This document shows, one piece after another, positions 18,551-27,627 of a DNA stretch of 54,704 nucleotides. How positions within the stretch are numbered: the first letter of the stretch is position 1; every line of letters begins with the position of its first letter. Under the pieces are notes generated by a model. It worked only from the letters and a program-made list of their open reading frames with translations, ran no database searches and was not told the origin of the DNA. This DNA is from Planctomycetaceae bacterium. GTDB taxonomy: Bacteria; Planctomycetota; Planctomycetia; Planctomycetales; Planctomycetaceae. Location: positions 1-54,704 of the forward strand of contig JAEUII010000146.1 in NCBI GenBank assembly GCA_016795145.1. The letters are read 5' to 3'. The translations under genes were made by a program, and so were the position numbers.

Positions 18551-19345
18551 ATGTTTGCGAATCTGTTGCACGAACTTGGTGGCCGAAGCCTGGGCGTTCT
18601 GGCAGGTATGTTATTCGGTAGCGTGTTTACCGGCTGGGTGGCGCGAAGACGTCGTGAACGTGAGCGACGACTTGTGATGGACGGTGATGCTCGTGACACC
18701 GTCGTCATTCATCAGCACATTGTGGAAACGACGCAGGAACCTGATGCCAATGGTGTTCTCCAGACGGTCCGCGTTCTTCGAGTTCGAACGCTGGGACAAT
18801 CGGAGCTGAAGCGAGTCGTTCCGAACGGGCACCTTGCCGGCATTCTTCAGAAGCGTGCTCACAAAGTAACGCCACGCGATACGCTGATTTCGATGGATGG
18901 ACCGGAAGGTTCGTACTTGCTGGAGACACTGACCAACTTCGTATGTGACCGAACCGGTAACGCTCAGTTCCCTCACGACATTTTTGTGATGACCGCCTGT
19001 TGTGAACCGGCGGAGTTTTCTCACCATCAGCCGATTACGATTCTGCTGGTTCGACGAGAAGACCTGCCGCTGTTTGAAAACTGGACGACCGTTCGAAACC
19101 TGCATGTGGAACATGGCTCGGATGGACCGCGTATTCTGACACTGATGGAGATGGCAAATCGTTTCCGTCAGGAACAGCAGAAGATCACGGAACTTCGCAG
19201 TGCCGGTCGACGATCGGCGTTCGTGGAAACCATGTACATCCTGGACCTGCCCATTGACCAGAAGTGCGCGCCGCTGGCAACAAAGCCCGTTCCGTGGGGA
19301 CGCTTTGAGAATATTCTGAAAGAGCTGAATTTGGATGCGGCCTGA
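18551..19345 (+). CDS. Membrane-anchored protein of unknown function
   Basis: I do not recognise the family. The 264-residue product has one N-terminal membrane segment (about residues 12-31, LGVLAGMLFGSVFTGWVA) followed at once by an Arg-rich stop-transfer sequence (RRRRERERR). This places the remaining ~225 residues in the cytoplasm. That part is a mixed alpha/beta domain with no catalytic motif I can name. I prefer ATG 18551 over the upstream ATG 18503 because GAGG at 18542-18545 lies five bases before it. The gene is preceded by repeats and followed by a family C repeat, and appears to be a single transcription unit. Confidence 0.7.
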   Translation: MFANLLHELGGRSLGVLAGMLFGSVFTGWVARRRRERERRLVMDGDARDTVVIHQHIVETTQEPDANGVLQTVRVLRVRTLGQSELKRVVPNGHLAGILQKRAHKVTPRDTLISMDGPEGSYLLETLTNFVCDRTGNAQFPHDIFVMTACCEPAEFSHHQPITILLVRREDLPLFENWTTVRNLHVEHGSDGPRILTLMEMANRFRQEQQKITELRSAGRRSAFVETMYILDLPIDQKCAPLATKPVPWGRFENILKELNLDAA

Positions 19346-19410
19346 TGGAGGAGCAGATCAGGGGATTGACATCCGATTGACATCTCCCGCTCGCCTTGGG
19401 TGTTTTGAGA

Positions 19411-19482
19411 TCCGCCCCACCTGCACGAAGTGCGACGAAGTGCGGGAAGGGTCGAGCGAGCGTTAGTAAGCTCGGGGCGGGC
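19411..19482 (-). repeat. Dispersed repeat, family C, copy 2
   Basis: Read on the minus strand it has the same 28-bp module as copies 1 and 3 (CCCGAGCTTACTAACGCTCG continuing to CTCGACCC). A C-rich/G-rich stretch follows with two GCACTTCGT words that can fold. It lies in the 228-bp gap between two + strand genes. Confidence 0.65.
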
Positions 19483-19573
19483 CATTTTGCCACGGTATTC
19501 CGGGTGTCTCGGTACCGCTCAGTCGTTATGCTGTGGAAAGTGCCCATCATTTCTTTCCTCGGCGTGACTGATC

Positions 19574-21025
19574 ATGTTGCGGTTTATCGAGAGCCCGGAT
19601 TCTCCGTTGAAGGCGTTCGCAGGAACGGCCGGCCGCCGGGAGTTTCTACGGATCGGTGGGCTTGCCGGGTTCAGCTGGGCACTGCCCGGACTGATTCCTC
19701 AGAGGGCTCAGGCGGATGAACTTGCCGCCAGTCAGATCCGCGGGTTCGGAAAAGCAAAGGCTGTCATCGTAGTCTTTGCGAGCGGCGGGCAGAGCCAGCT
19801 GGATATGTGGGATCCGAAGCCGGATGCACCTGAAGAGATTCGTGGCGCCTTTGGTTCGATCAACACGGCGATCACCGGAGTTCGCTTTTGTGAACACATG
19901 CCGCAGATCGCAAAGATTGCCGATCGACTGACCATCGTACGCAGCATGGCGCATGAAGACCTGGATCATGGTTCAGCGTTTTATCTGTCGATGACGGGAC
20001 GCTATCACCGTCGCAAGTCCGGCAATCCTCTGCCCGCGCCGGAAGATCAGCCGTGTTTCGGATCGGTACTGCAACGAGTTCGACCGGCCACGCGATTTTC
20101 GCAGACGGCCATTCATCTGAATGGACCGGCCGAGGTTCCCAACATCATTGCTCCGGGGCAATTCGGCGGACTGTTGGGCGGCGGCTATGATCCGATGACG
20201 CTGGGCGATGTGTCGAAAGGGACGATCGCCGTTCCATCGTTGCTGCCTCACGCAGATCTGCCGCCCATTCGTCTTCAGGCTCGTCAAACGCTGCTTCAGT
20301 CCGTCGAAGCGGGTCAGCGAATGATGGAAGATCAGAAGGTGATGCTGGAGAAGCATACTCTGTACCAGCAGGCGTTTGAGATGCTGGCGCGGCCGGAAGC
20401 TCGCAATGCGTTTGATCTGTCCCAGGAACCGGAGACGCTGCGAGACCGTTACGGACGCAATCGATCAGGACAGGCCTGCTTACTTGCTCGAAGGCTTGTC
20501 GAAGCCGGTGTGCCGCTGGTGACCGTCATTTGGTCACACAACAATCGAGGACAGGACAAAGAGCCGGACAACACAGACAACTATGGATGGGACACGCATA
20601 ACGACATCTTCTACGGCCTGAAGAACCATTTGCTGCCTCGCTTTGATCAGGGCTTTTCGGCTCTGATTGAGGATCTGGATCAGCGAGGCATGCTCGAAGA
20701 CACTCTCGTGATTTGCATGGGCGAATTCGGCCGCGCGCCGCTGGTCGCACTGGAGCCTCGCTTTGCCGGAGCAACTCCAGGACGCAAGCACTGGAGCTGG
20801 GTGTATTCTGTCGCGTTCGCCGGTGCAGGCGTCCAGCGCGGGGCGACGCTCGGGGCTTCGGATCCTCGCGGTGCTTATCCTGTGACGGAGGCGTATGGAC
20901 CGTGGGACACGGTAGCGACCATCTTTTCGGCCCTCGGCATTGATCCTCATCAGCATTATCACGATCCGGTCGATCGACCGATTCGCATTTGCGATGGCCA
21001 GGTGATTCAGTCACTCTACGGCTGA
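19574..21025 (+). CDS. DUF1501 protein exported by the Tat pathway
   Basis: A 483-residue member of DUF1501, a sulfatase-like (alkaline phosphatase superfamily) group greatly expanded in planctomycetes. The N-terminus has the twin-arginine motif RREFLRIGG at residues 21-29 and a hydrophobic stretch ending at AQA near 49, so it is exported folded, probably with a bound metal. Family blocks include IVVFASGGQSQLDMWDPKP, the SMAHEDLDHGSAFYLSMTG segment, WDTHNDIF and VICMGEFGR. Many DUF1501 genes sit beside a DUF1549/DUF1553 cytochrome gene; none is adjacent here. No enzymatic activity has been firmly assigned to the family. Confidence 0.93.
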   Translation: MLRFIESPDSPLKAFAGTAGRREFLRIGGLAGFSWALPGLIPQRAQADELAASQIRGFGKAKAVIVVFASGGQSQLDMWDPKPDAPEEIRGAFGSINTAITGVRFCEHMPQIAKIADRLTIVRSMAHEDLDHGSAFYLSMTGRYHRRKSGNPLPAPEDQPCFGSVLQRVRPATRFSQTAIHLNGPAEVPNIIAPGQFGGLLGGGYDPMTLGDVSKGTIAVPSLLPHADLPPIRLQARQTLLQSVEAGQRMMEDQKVMLEKHTLYQQAFEMLARPEARNAFDLSQEPETLRDRYGRNRSGQACLLARRLVEAGVPLVTVIWSHNNRGQDKEPDNTDNYGWDTHNDIFYGLKNHLLPRFDQGFSALIEDLDQRGMLEDTLVICMGEFGRAPLVALEPRFAGATPGRKHWSWVYSVAFAGAGVQRGATLGASDPRGAYPVTEAYGPWDTVATIFSALGIDPHQHYHDPVDRPIRICDGQVIQSLYG

Positions 21026-21064
21026 CTGGGGCTGACAGCTGGGCGGTCAACGATGGGGTGGGGT

Positions 21065-21092
21065 TCTCGCGTCGGAGACACGAGGCACAATG
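21065..21092 (+). repeat. Palindromic repeat, family B, half copy
   Basis: TTCTCGCGTCGGAGACACGA followed by GGCACAATG repeats the left arm and flank of the full copy at 2823. The matching right arm is missing, so this copy cannot form the long hairpin. It follows the DUF1501 stop by 40 bases. Confidence 0.75.
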
Positions 21093-21127
21093 ATGTTTGT
21101 CAGCGCGGCCCTTGAGGGATCAACACG

Positions 21128-23098
21128 ATGTGTCACTCTCGATTATTTTCGCTTCTGGTCTGTGCTGTCATCGTATTTGCAGATCATCGATTTCTGTCGG
21201 CCGACGAGTTGCAGCCTTTAGCCTATCGGTCGGAACGTCTGACAGTGGACCTTGGCGTTGGCCTTTGGGCTTGGCCTGTTCCCTGCGATGCCGACAACGA
21301 CGGAGACTACGACCTGATCGTGTCGTGCCCCGACAAGCCATCGAACGGAGTCTGGTACTTCGAGAATGCTGGCGAGACTCAGAAGGGGCTGCCGGTCTTC
21401 AGGCCATCAAAGCGTCTGAGCTCGACCGTGCACTATGTGATGCCGAGTTATGTGGACGGACAGCTTCGAGTCCTGTCACCGGGGTTTGAGTATTCGTCCT
21501 TCGCGACGAAAGGCCTTTCGGAGAAGACGACGCTGCCGATCCCTGCGAATTTTCACAAGCCCGTTGGGACGCAGCCGAAGGGTCCGAAAGTCCGCCACAA
21601 TCAATGGCGCTATACGGACTACGATGGCGACGATGCTTTGGATCTGATTGTCGGCATCGAAGACTGGAGCGACTACGGCTGGGACGATGCGTGGGATTCG
21701 AACGGTCGATGGATCAATGGTCCGTTGCATGGCTGGGTGTATGTGTTTCGAAATAGTGGTACTTCTGCGTCTCCGGACTATGAAACGCCGGTGAGGCTGA
21801 TGGCTGGTGATGTGCTGCTTGAAACCTACGGCTGTCCATCGCCCAACTTTGAAGACTTTGATGGCGATGGCGACCTGGACCTGCTGTGTGGAGAATTCCT
21901 GAACGGCTTCACGTATTTCGAGAACACAGGAAGCCGCACGAAGCCCGCTTATGCTTCGGGGCAGCGTCTGAAGAATGATCAGGGTCAGCCATTGGTGATG
22001 GACCTGCAGATGATTGTTCCGGTCGCGTTTGACTGGGACAAAGATGGCGACGCCGATCTGATTGTGGGTGATGAAGACGGCCGAGTCGCGTTCGTGGAAA
22101 ACGTCAGCAGCCCAGCACCCGGGAAATCTCCTGTGTTCCGAGCACCGGTCTACTTTCAGCAGATCGCAGACACGCTCAAGTGCGGCGCGCTGGCGACACC
22201 GTGTGGAACCGACTGGGATGGGGATGGTGACCAGGACATCGTGTCCGGAAACACTGCGGGCTACATTGAGATCTTCGAGAACGTGAGTGGACCTGGTGTT
22301 GAGCAGCCACGGTGGGCGGCTCCGAAGAAACTGATGCTGAACGATCGGCCGTTTCGAATTCAGGCCGGACCGAACGGCAGTATTCAGGGCCCCGCGGAAG
22401 CTCAATGGGGCTATACGACATTGAACGTTGCCGACTGGGACATGGACGGGTTGCCGGACGTGATCTTCAATTCGATTCTTGGGCGAGTGTCCTGGATGAA
22501 GAACGAAGGGACTCGTGCCCTGCCCCGCTTCGCAGACATTCGGCCGATTGAAGTGGAATGGTCACCGACGCAGCCCAACCTTGCGTGGGGCTGGTTGCGA
22601 CCGGAAGGCGATGGCTTGCTGACTCAATGGCGAACGACGCCCGTTGTTCATGACTTCAATCAGGATGGATTGCCGGATCTCGCGATGCTTGACCACGAAG
22701 GTTATCTCGCCTTCTTCGAACGGCACAAAGTCGAAGATCAGCTGCGACTCAAAGCGCCCCGTCGCGCCTTTGTGGATGAGTCAGGCCAGCCGCTGAGGCT
22801 GACAGCGGGTGTTGCCGGAAAGAGCGGTCGAAGGAAACTGTGTGTCACGGATTGGGATGGAGACGGGAAGTTTGACTTCCTGCTGAACTCCGCCAATGCA
22901 GACCTGTTGAAGCAGGTTGACGCAAGGGATGGCGTGTGGATCATGAAACCAGCAGGCTCGTTGGCCAAACGAAACATCGAAGGCCACGACGTCAGCCCGA
23001 CTGTCGTGGACTTCGACGGAAACGGCATCCCGGATTTTCTGGGAGGTGCTGAAGATGGGCGGCTGTACTACCTGCGAAACCCACGAGGCTCGAAGTAG
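21128..23098 (+). CDS. Exported FG-GAP/VCBS-repeat beta-propeller protein
   Basis: A 656-residue secreted protein. A signal peptide (about residues 1-25, LFSLLVCAVIVFA) is followed by at least eight calcium-binding loops of the form D-x-D-x-D-G-x-x-D. These include DADNDGDYD, DYDGDDALD, DFDGDGDLD, DWDKDGDAD, DWDGDGDQD, DWDMDGLPD, DFNQDGLPD, DWDGDGKFD and DFDGNGIPD. Such repeats build an integrin-like propeller used in surface or matrix proteins. No catalytic domain or C-terminal anchor is visible. The start ATG has GAGGGATC about six bases upstream. It follows the DUF1501 gene by ~100 bases on the same strand, so cotranscription is possible. Confidence 0.88.
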   Translation: MCHSRLFSLLVCAVIVFADHRFLSADELQPLAYRSERLTVDLGVGLWAWPVPCDADNDGDYDLIVSCPDKPSNGVWYFENAGETQKGLPVFRPSKRLSSTVHYVMPSYVDGQLRVLSPGFEYSSFATKGLSEKTTLPIPANFHKPVGTQPKGPKVRHNQWRYTDYDGDDALDLIVGIEDWSDYGWDDAWDSNGRWINGPLHGWVYVFRNSGTSASPDYETPVRLMAGDVLLETYGCPSPNFEDFDGDGDLDLLCGEFLNGFTYFENTGSRTKPAYASGQRLKNDQGQPLVMDLQMIVPVAFDWDKDGDADLIVGDEDGRVAFVENVSSPAPGKSPVFRAPVYFQQIADTLKCGALATPCGTDWDGDGDQDIVSGNTAGYIEIFENVSGPGVEQPRWAAPKKLMLNDRPFRIQAGPNGSIQGPAEAQWGYTTLNVADWDMDGLPDVIFNSILGRVSWMKNEGTRALPRFADIRPIEVEWSPTQPNLAWGWLRPEGDGLLTQWRTTPVVHDFNQDGLPDLAMLDHEGYLAFFERHKVEDQLRLKAPRRAFVDESGQPLRLTAGVAGKSGRRKLCVTDWDGDGKFDFLLNSANADLLKQVDARDGVWIMKPAGSLAKRNIEGHDVSPTVVDFDGNGIPDFLGGAEDGRLYYLRNPRGSK

Positions 23099-23148
23099 GC
23101 TGATCGTGGGATTGCAGACAAGAGGGGTAGGTCAACGAAGAGGCGTTC

Positions 23149-23180
23149 GTCATTCCCGCGCAGGCGGGAACCCAGCTTCC
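23149..23180. repeat. Palindromic repeat, family D, copy 1
   Basis: GTCATTCCCGC-GCAG-GCGGGAA (hairpin core 23153-23170) is the well-known type of short intergenic palindrome 'CATTCCCGCGNNGGCGGGAA'. It lies inside the 3' end of the gene read leftward, encodes that gene's last residues (EAGFPPARE) and supplies its TGA stop at 23150-23152. Confidence 0.75.
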
Positions 23181-24979
23181 GAAGCAGGTGCCGCAGCGGC
23201 AGGAGGCATGAGTTCGGACTGTTGTTCTTTGACGATGAGCAGCAGCTTCAGTCTCTCGCTGGCTCGGATCACTTCCTGTTCACCTGCGGCGACAATTGCT
23301 TCATGGGAATGAAGTTCGCTTTGTGGAATCACACCCTGCTGTGCCAGGGGGCGAGAGATGTCCAACAGCTTGATCGCTTGTTCGGTTTTGATTTTGGCCG
23401 AGTCGAGTTCGCTGTTGAGGATACGAATCTGAGACTCGTATTCAGCCCACAACAGCTTCCAGTCAGCCTCGGCGTTTTGAAGTTCTGCAGTGCTCTTCTG
23501 AAGCTGTGCACGGGATCGCTTGAGGTTTGTGTCGACGTCCTCCTGAGTTAACAAGGGCTTTTCGACCTGTTCTTTTTGCAGGACTTCCAATGGTCGCGAC
23601 CAGCGTTGAATCTGTTCTTCGGCTGCGAGGCATTCCTGTTTCAGACGTTCCACCTGCGCCTTTGCTCCTCGCAGGGCACGAACAGTGTCGGCTGGTGATT
23701 TGGGAGATGAAGGCCACAGCTCGGCATCTCGGGAGGCTTGTGCTGTTGCCGGTGCCGCTTGCTTTCCGGGGACATCTGTATCGGATGCCTGTGGTGCAGG
23801 AGTCTCCTGAGCGGTGCCGATGGTGTTGGGGTTGTATGGCGACGAGGACTTGTCGGGCATCTCGCTGGAGGTTTCATCCCCCGGGAACAATCGAGTAGCT
23901 CGCTGGGTCTGCAGTTGTCGGACTCGCTGGTCAATGATGTGGTCTCGTGCTTCTGTTCGATGAGCCAGTTCGGCCTTGATCTTCAGGAGGCGGAGTTCCA
24001 GGCGTTCTGCTTCCAGCTGATACCATCTTTGTCGAGCATCAAAGGCCACAGCAGCCTCTTCGCGAACACGGGCGAGCACTTCCGGATCGGAGATCACTCT
24101 GCCCTGCACTGCGTCGCGGAGAGCTTTGTCACGCTGAAGAGTGCTGCTCTTGAGATCATCAATTTGGCTGGTGATCTGCCTCAACAGTTTTTCGGATGGA
24201 GCAGGATCCTTTTGAAACGGCGAAGCAACTTTCGCTGTATCAGGCGTTGTATCAGGATCGGGTTCGCGAACGGGAGCGAAGTTCTTTTCGTTCGCCATCA
24301 GTTCGTTCAGTTTGTACAGAGCCTCTTCAACATACTCTTTCCGACTGGCTCTGAGTCGAACACCATCGACAGCTGATGTCAGCGAAATCTGCTTATGCCA
24401 GGGCAGTGAATCTGACCATGTTTGAAATGCGGCCAGAGTCTCCGAGGAAAGCTGCACAGGAGGCAACCGTTGTTCAGCGGACGTCAGGCGAGTATCCGTG
24501 GGAGACGTCCAGGAGCTGGTCTTTGCTGAAAACGTATAGAAGTGTCCGCCATCATTGATCGTGGCGATCGTTCCATGGTTCGTGCAAACCGCGGTGGAGT
24601 CTTTCGAAAGGACAAGGACGTCCCAGTGTCCAGTCTCCGCACTGAAAGCTGCGAGAGTGTCGCCGGCACGTACGATGGCCACATCGCTGGACGCATACCA
24701 CTCGAAGCGATCGGACTTTGGCAGTGTCAGGTTCTCCCAACGGCCTTTTTCAGCACTGAAGCCTCGCACTTCGGTTCGGTCATCGGACCGGGTCACGATG
24801 AGATTCTGCGTCGACAGTGGTTCTGCTTCGGCTTCCGGTTGAGGAGCTTCTTTGTCAGAAGCTGGCAGAGCCGGGACGGACCCTTCCTCCTGGACCAGCG
24901 GATTGTCCTGTCCGTACAGTGACAAGCCCGGTACGAGGAGCCATAAGCTTGTGGTCAGAATCATCGCGATGGACTTCAT
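23150..24979 (-). CDS. Exported coiled-coil protein, possible membrane-fusion/TolC-like hairpin
   Basis: The 609-residue product starts with a signal peptide (MKSIAMILTTSLWLLVPGLS). ATG 24979 is chosen because AGGAG lies six bases upstream. Residues ~60-150 contain three kelch/propeller-like strands with the repeated word FSAE/FSAK (GFSAEKGRW, AFSAETGHW, TFSAKTSSW). The rest is long coiled coil. The last 100 residues (LAQQGVIPQSELHSHEAIVA and flanks) resemble the alpha-hairpin of HlyD-type adaptors. It lies 130 bases downstream of the kinase gene on the same strand and so probably shares the ECF-kinase operon. The final nine residues and stop codon come from a family D repeat, so the native C-terminus has been replaced. 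Confidence 0.7.
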   Translation of the reverse strand: MKSIAMILTTSLWLLVPGLSLYGQDNPLVQEEGSVPALPASDKEAPQPEAEAEPLSTQNLIVTRSDDRTEVRGFSAEKGRWENLTLPKSDRFEWYASSDVAIVRAGDTLAAFSAETGHWDVLVLSKDSTAVCTNHGTIATINDGGHFYTFSAKTSSWTSPTDTRLTSAEQRLPPVQLSSETLAAFQTWSDSLPWHKQISLTSAVDGVRLRASRKEYVEEALYKLNELMANEKNFAPVREPDPDTTPDTAKVASPFQKDPAPSEKLLRQITSQIDDLKSSTLQRDKALRDAVQGRVISDPEVLARVREEAAVAFDARQRWYQLEAERLELRLLKIKAELAHRTEARDHIIDQRVRQLQTQRATRLFPGDETSSEMPDKSSSPYNPNTIGTAQETPAPQASDTDVPGKQAAPATAQASRDAELWPSSPKSPADTVRALRGAKAQVERLKQECLAAEEQIQRWSRPLEVLQKEQVEKPLLTQEDVDTNLKRSRAQLQKSTAELQNAEADWKLLWAEYESQIRILNSELDSAKIKTEQAIKLLDISRPLAQQGVIPQSELHSHEAIVAAGEQEVIRASERLKLLLIVKEQQSELMPPAAAAPASEAGFPPARE

Positions 24980-25108
24980 GAGTTTCTCCTGTCTCTGGTA
25001 GCACTCTGTGTTTATTGGTTCTTGTGCGACAGTTGGTTCAGGTTCAAAGGAATGAGACGTGTGGCGAAGTGAGGATCGATGAGGCAACACCCCGAAAAGC
25101 CGTTGCCA

Positions 25109-26716
25109 TCAGGGGTTCTGCAGCTCGGGCGCGGAGGTCGGTGAATTGGAATCGAATGAATCTGCTTCCATCGCCTCCTGCAGAGCGTCGAACTCGGAGT
25201 TCGTTTCGTGCAGAATCGCTTCGATCTCGACATCAAGCCGAAGGTCTTCAGCGATCGCTGCTTTGTTGTGGTCGTCGATGGCAACAGGTTCCGGATCCTT
25301 GGCCGTTGTTTGGACGGGCTCTTTCGATGCCGACTTTTGCCCCGCCGTATCAGTGTCTGATGAGGCTGGACCTGCGGCATACTTCGAAATCAGATAGACG
25401 CCCGACACCAGTGTCATCGCCAGCAATGCGAAGCCGGCAAGCAAGGAACCTGATAATAGGGACGTCCAGGAGCGTGCTTGTAGAGGAACCAGGCCGGGAG
25501 GCAGCGGGGACGTGGCCGGTTGTTGAAGATGAGCCAGGCAGTCTTCCAGAATCGATGCGAGCTGGTCTGCCGAATCGAATCGCTCGGCCGAGGACTTTCG
25601 AAGCAATCGAGTCACAATGGTCTCAAGCCACTGTGGCATCTCGCTGCGAAGTTCGCGCAGAGGTCGAGGCTCTTCATCGGTCACACGGCGCAGAATTCCG
25701 AATGTCGTTTCTGCTCGAAATGGTGGGCGACCAGTGACCATGCAGTACAGAACGCTCCCGAGACTGAACAGGTCACTGCGAGCGTCGACAACGTCGCCAC
25801 GCGCCTGTTCTGGTGACATGTAATGGGGCGTGCCTGCGATTAGGCCGCTGCGCGTCAGCGTGGCATCATCGACCGTTCGAGCAAGCCCGAAGTCCGTCAG
25901 CATGACTCGTTCAACACCGCGTTCCAGCAGGATATTGGCAGGCTTCACGTCGCGATGCACAAGCCCCTGTGCGTGGGCCGCCGCAAGTCCTCGCGCGACC
26001 TGAATGGAAATCCGCAGAAGATCTTCGAGTGACAGGCCGCCTTCACGATCCAGTCGATCCTGCAGAGACTCACAGTCGACACATGGCATGACAAGAAATG
26101 GCAGCGGACCGCTGGAGTCGACCGCCAGAATCGGCATGACGTTCGGATGCACGATCGCGGCCGTCGCACGAGCCTCACGGGCAAAGCGTTTGCGAGCAGC
26201 GACGACTGACGCAAGATGCGGGGCGAGAACCTTCACAGCCACGAGGCGATTCAGTTCCGGCTGGTAGCCCTTCAACACGACACCATGAGCCCCCTGGCCG
26301 ATGAACTGCCGGATTTCGATGGAGCCAAGCCGGCCAATCGAATCAGCGTGATCCGATGGCTGAAGAAACTCCACGATGAAATCGCTGGGCTTTAGCAAGC
26401 CGGTTTCGAGCAGGTCATGATCGTCCGCTCCAGAGTGTGTGGAGAGATTCGACGGGCCGGCAGGAAGTCTGGGATGTCCGCTGCTTGATTCCTTCAGAAG
26501 TGTCCGACGAATCGACGTCCATTGTTCAGCGTCGGCCGCCATCAATTCCAGCTGATCGCGACAGGACTCGCACTGATTCAGATGTTCCGCAAGCGATTCT
26601 TCTTCCTGCGACGTCAGTGGTTGTCCGTCGATCGCTGTGTTGCCGGAAGTCCGACGCGTACCGCAGATCAGAGAGCGTCGCAACAGATCAGGATTGCAAA
26701 GTGCTGGATGTGCCAT
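25109..26716 (-). CDS. Serine/threonine protein kinase with N-terminal anti-sigma zinc motif
   Basis: The 535-residue protein starts with a zinc anti-sigma motif, H45-x3-C49-x2-C52 (EHLNQCESC). A complete kinase domain (about 133-395) follows: glycine loop GQGAHGVV, K162, E181, HRDVKPAN (D256, N261), DFG at 275-277 and GTPHYMSPEQA. One membrane segment lies at about 417-447, then an acidic C-terminal tail. I take ATG 26716, five bases after the sigma-factor stop codon, as the start; the frame runs open further up but overlaps that gene. The arrangement suggests one polypeptide that binds the neighbouring ECF sigma factor and phosphorylates it or its regulators. Kinase-linked ECF groups are known in planctomycetes; the direct interaction here is inferred. 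Confidence 0.9.
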   Translation of the reverse strand: MAHPALCNPDLLRRSLICGTRRTSGNTAIDGQPLTSQEEESLAEHLNQCESCRDQLELMAADAEQWTSIRRTLLKESSSGHPRLPAGPSNLSTHSGADDHDLLETGLLKPSDFIVEFLQPSDHADSIGRLGSIEIRQFIGQGAHGVVLKGYQPELNRLVAVKVLAPHLASVVAARKRFAREARATAAIVHPNVMPILAVDSSGPLPFLVMPCVDCESLQDRLDREGGLSLEDLLRISIQVARGLAAAHAQGLVHRDVKPANILLERGVERVMLTDFGLARTVDDATLTRSGLIAGTPHYMSPEQARGDVVDARSDLFSLGSVLYCMVTGRPPFRAETTFGILRRVTDEEPRPLRELRSEMPQWLETIVTRLLRKSSAERFDSADQLASILEDCLAHLQQPATSPLPPGLVPLQARSWTSLLSGSLLAGFALLAMTLVSGVYLISKYAAGPASSDTDTAGQKSASKEPVQTTAKDPEPVAIDDHNKAAIAEDLRLDVEIEAILHETNSEFDALQEAMEADSFDSNSPTSAPELQNP

Positions 26717-26721
26717 GGCCG

Positions 26722-27303
26722 TTACTCCATCACTTCCTGAATCTTTTTTCGGATGCTTGCCATGATACGACTTCGCGACATGTAGATGCTTCCTGGCGAA
26801 ACCTGAAGATCTTTCGCGACCTCTTCCACGGGACGATGTTCGATGGTGGTGGCCCAGAAGGCGGTCCAGCTGGTGGAAAGAAAGTCGTGACGAACCTGCT
26901 CTGCCGCCCACACGATCAGTTCATGTTCGTACTGCTGTAGAAGATGTTTGTCGGGCGGCGATTCAATGGTCTGCAGAGCGAGCAGCGGATCGGAGCCGCC
27001 GGCACCCGTCGTCTGTTTTCTTTCGCGCGTCATGAAGCGCACAACGACATGACGAGCCACTGTGTGCATCCAGCGTCGGAACGAACCTTCTTTGCCGTCG
27101 TCCTTCCAGGACTCCAGAGACTTTGTGATGGCCATCAGAATTTGCTGAACGGCGTCGGGGACAAGAGCTTCCGGCACTCCCTGGCGTCGGACGATCTGCT
27201 GCAGGAATTTTTCGTACTGGCTGACGAATTCACGCCATGCGAGTTCATCCTGCTCGCATTGCAGCCGCACAATCAGGCTGAGGCGTGTTTCCAGCGGTGA
27301 CAT
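26722..27303 (-). CDS. ECF-family RNA polymerase sigma factor, kinase-associated
   Basis: A 193-residue extracytoplasmic-function sigma factor. Region 2 is seen in the first half: VPDAVQQILMAITKSLESW and GSFRRWMHTVARHVVVRFM. Region 4 is seen near the end: EHRPVEEVAKDLQVSPGSIYMSRSRIMASIRKKI, a helix-turn-helix that reads the -35 element. The gene leads a cluster with the kinase gene five bases downstream and the coiled-coil protein beyond it. The conserved pairing with a kinase, and the anti-sigma zinc motif in that kinase, suggest control by phosphorylation or sequestration. No target promoter can be named from this window. Confidence 0.92.
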   Translation of the reverse strand: MSPLETRLSLIVRLQCEQDELAWREFVSQYEKFLQQIVRRQGVPEALVPDAVQQILMAITKSLESWKDDGKEGSFRRWMHTVARHVVVRFMTRERKQTTGAGGSDPLLALQTIESPPDKHLLQQYEHELIVWAAEQVRHDFLSTSWTAFWATTIEHRPVEEVAKDLQVSPGSIYMSRSRIMASIRKKIQEVME

Positions 27304-27377
27304 GAATTCCGTGCCCTGGAGTACTTTGGACGGTCAGACCGGCTGTTGAAGCTGATTCCGGTAGCCTGTTGTTTGAA

Positions 27378-27456
27378 TCTCAACCCGTGGCGTCAGCGAG
27401 GGATTGTTGTGGAAAACTTGGCAGCGTTAATCCCTCGCTGACGCTTCGGGTTGAGA
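27378..27456. repeat. Long imperfect palindrome (family E)
   Basis: Arms of 28 nt (27378-27405 and 27429-27456) match at 26 of 28 positions: TCTCAACCCG, two variable bases, then GCGTCAGCGAGGGATT. They are separated by 23 bases. It lies in the gap between the convergently read fae terminator and the sigma-factor start. It may be a mobile palindrome or, being upstream of the sigma gene, a regulatory structure. Confidence 0.7.
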
Positions 27457-27565
27457 ACAAATCACCCGAAGAACAGGGTCCCAGTGTATTAAGTACCTCG
27501 GGCCAGCCGAATCTCACGGCCCGGGGAAAAATGTTCTCGACTCCGTTGCGACATCGACGGAGCGC

Positions 27566-27599
27566 AAAAAGAAACGACCATGCGAAGATCGCATGGTCG
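27566..27599 (-). terminator. Rho-independent terminator of fae
   Basis: On the minus strand a perfect 10-bp stem CGACCATGCG/CGCATGGTCG with loop ATCTT is followed by TTTCTTTTT. It starts 29 bases after the fae stop codon. Confidence 0.9.
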
Positions 27600-27627
27600 T
27601 TGCAGATCAGAGATCCGTGCGGGCCTA

